64,000 nt of DNA from Mucilaginibacter segetis (GTDB taxonomy: Bacteria; Bacteroidota; Bacteroidia; Sphingobacteriales; Sphingobacteriaceae). Location of the stretch: positions 124,001-188,000 of the forward strand of contig NZ_JAEHFW010000004.1 of NCBI RefSeq assembly GCF_016522075.1, in the 5' to 3' direction. The first letter of the stretch is position 1, and the number at the start of each line of letters is the position of its first letter. Shown here piece after piece: positions 63,265 through 64,000 of this stretch. Under the pieces are notes generated by a model. It was not told where the DNA came from and did no database searches. It was given only the letters and a program-made list of their open reading frames with translations. The translations under genes and the position numbers were made by a program.

Positions 63265-64000
63265 ATGAAAGTATTTGTTACGGGAGCCTCGGGCTTCGTA
63301 GGTACTGCAGTTGTGCAGGAATTATTGAGGGCCGGTCACCAGGTACTGGGGCTGGCGCGTTCGGAAGCATCAGCCGCCAAGTTACAATCGGCCGGGGCCG
63401 AAGTGCACTACGGCGATCTGGAAGACCTGGACAGCCTGCGTAAAGGCGCAGCCGAAAGCGAGGGGGTGATCCATTGCGGCTTTATCCACGACTTTACCCG
63501 CTTTGCGGAAGTGTGCGCCGTCGATGAGCGGGCCATCGAAACAATGGCCAGCGTACTGGCCGGTTCAGGCCGGCCACTGATAGTTACTTCAGGCACCGCC
63601 CTGGTTAGCCCGGGTAGTCTGGCTACTGAAGATGTGCCGTCGTCGTTCAACCCCGCCTGGCCGCGTGCCTCGGAACGGGCGGCCGAAGCTGCTGCCGCTG
63701 GAGGCGTCCGTGCAGCTATCCTGCGCTTGCCGCCTTCCGTGCATGGCGATGGGGACAAACATGGTTTTATCCCTATCCTGGTGAACCTCGCGCGAGAAAA
63801 AGGTTTTTCCGCCTATATCGGCGATGGTCAGAACCGCTGGAACGCAGGTCACCGCCTGGATGCCGCCTTGTTGTATCGTTTAGCATTGGAGCAGGCTAAG
63901 CCCGGAGACCGTTTCCATGCCAATACGGAAGAAGGCATTACCGTTAAAGACATCGCCGAGGCCATTGGTGCCCAATTAAAATTGCCGGTCAGATCCATTT
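63265..64000 (+). CDS. SDR-family oxidoreductase (NAD-dependent epimerase-like), truncated by window end
   Basis: The reading frame starts at ATG 63265 and is open to the window end (245 codons). It begins with the Rossmann motif TGASGFVG. The core continues with VTSGTALVS, LRLPPSVHGDGDKHGF and GDGQNRWNAGHR, which are typical of an extended SDR subfamily lacking the YxxxK pair; here WPRASERAAEA takes that position. The sequence is GC-rich (36 of 60 bases in 63301-63360, 38 of 60 in 63421-63480), clearly above the rest of the window. It stands divergent to the broken regulator gene and probably came in with it. Confidence 0.85.
   Translation, partial: MKVFVTGASGFVGTAVVQELLRAGHQVLGLARSEASAAKLQSAGAEVHYGDLEDLDSLRKGAAESEGVIHCGFIHDFTRFAEVCAVDERAIETMASVLAGSGRPLIVTSGTALVSPGSLATEDVPSSFNPAWPRASERAAEAAAAGGVRAAILRLPPSVHGDGDKHGFIPILVNLAREKGFSAYIGDGQNRWNAGHRLDAALLYRLALEQAKPGDRFHANTEEGITVKDIAEAIGAQLKLPVRSI

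Noticed and set aside
63408..63852. Long minus-strand reading frames at the right end
   Set aside because: They are antisense to the GC-rich SDR gene, and high GC lengthens spurious frames.

Overview
The window looks like a chromosomal segment of a Bacteroidota bacterium, most likely family Sphingobacteriaceae (Mucilaginibacter/Pedobacter-like). The evidence is: an alternative complex III plus caa3-type oxidase supercluster; TlpA-like thioredoxins; a double-glycine leader peptide of the type common in this phylum; a DNA primase without zinc ligands; few Shine-Dalgarno sequences before start codons; and repeated promoter-like boxes of the form TAnnTTTG. The base composition is moderately AT-rich until about position 62,980, where it becomes clearly GC-rich.

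Layout. 1-8.5 kb: hybrid sensor kinase, NAD-dependent epimerase, arginase-fold protein, two tandem TlpA-like proteins, a small double-glycine-leader peptide, purD. 8.8-14.7 kb: secA, a SPOR protein, an M20 amidohydrolase and a secreted unknown. 14.8-30.8 kb: housekeeping genes (asnS, dnaG, yraN, pgi, prfB with its programmed +1 frameshift) mixed with a glutamine cyclotransferase, a GlxA-type regulator, an esterase, a LytS/LytTR two-component pair, a SirB1-type protein and a methyltransferase. 30.8-33 kb: an Omp85-type barrel protein and a deoxyhypusine-synthase-like protein.

33.2-51.5 kb is one co-directional respiratory cluster. ActA-F take electrons from menaquinol to c-type hemes. CoxB/CoxA, two subunit III proteins and subunit IV form the oxygen reductase. 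CtaA and CtaB make heme A. A SCO protein and a DUF420 protein probably help assemble the copper centres. A CxxC membrane peptide, a DUF2461 protein and an OmpA lipoprotein follow. A strong terminator-like hairpin lies between coxA and ctaA.

51.6-61.7 kb: FAH-family hydrolase, an unlisted 56-residue membrane protein, tsaD, a very large TamB-like protein with an uncertain start, ribBA, an LptF/G permease, a START-like protein and tRNA-Met(CAT). Beyond the tRNA come a DUF5700-type metallopeptidase, a broken regulator gene and the start of a GC-rich SDR-type oxidoreductase that runs off the end. This last part looks horizontally acquired.

I did not find a CRISPR array, an insertion sequence, an rRNA gene or a clearly new defence system. 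The most notable oddities are primase, SCO and arginase-fold proteins missing canonical metal ligands, an EF-hand loop inside DUF420, the orphan Cys-rich leader peptide, and the decayed regulator beside the GC-rich gene.
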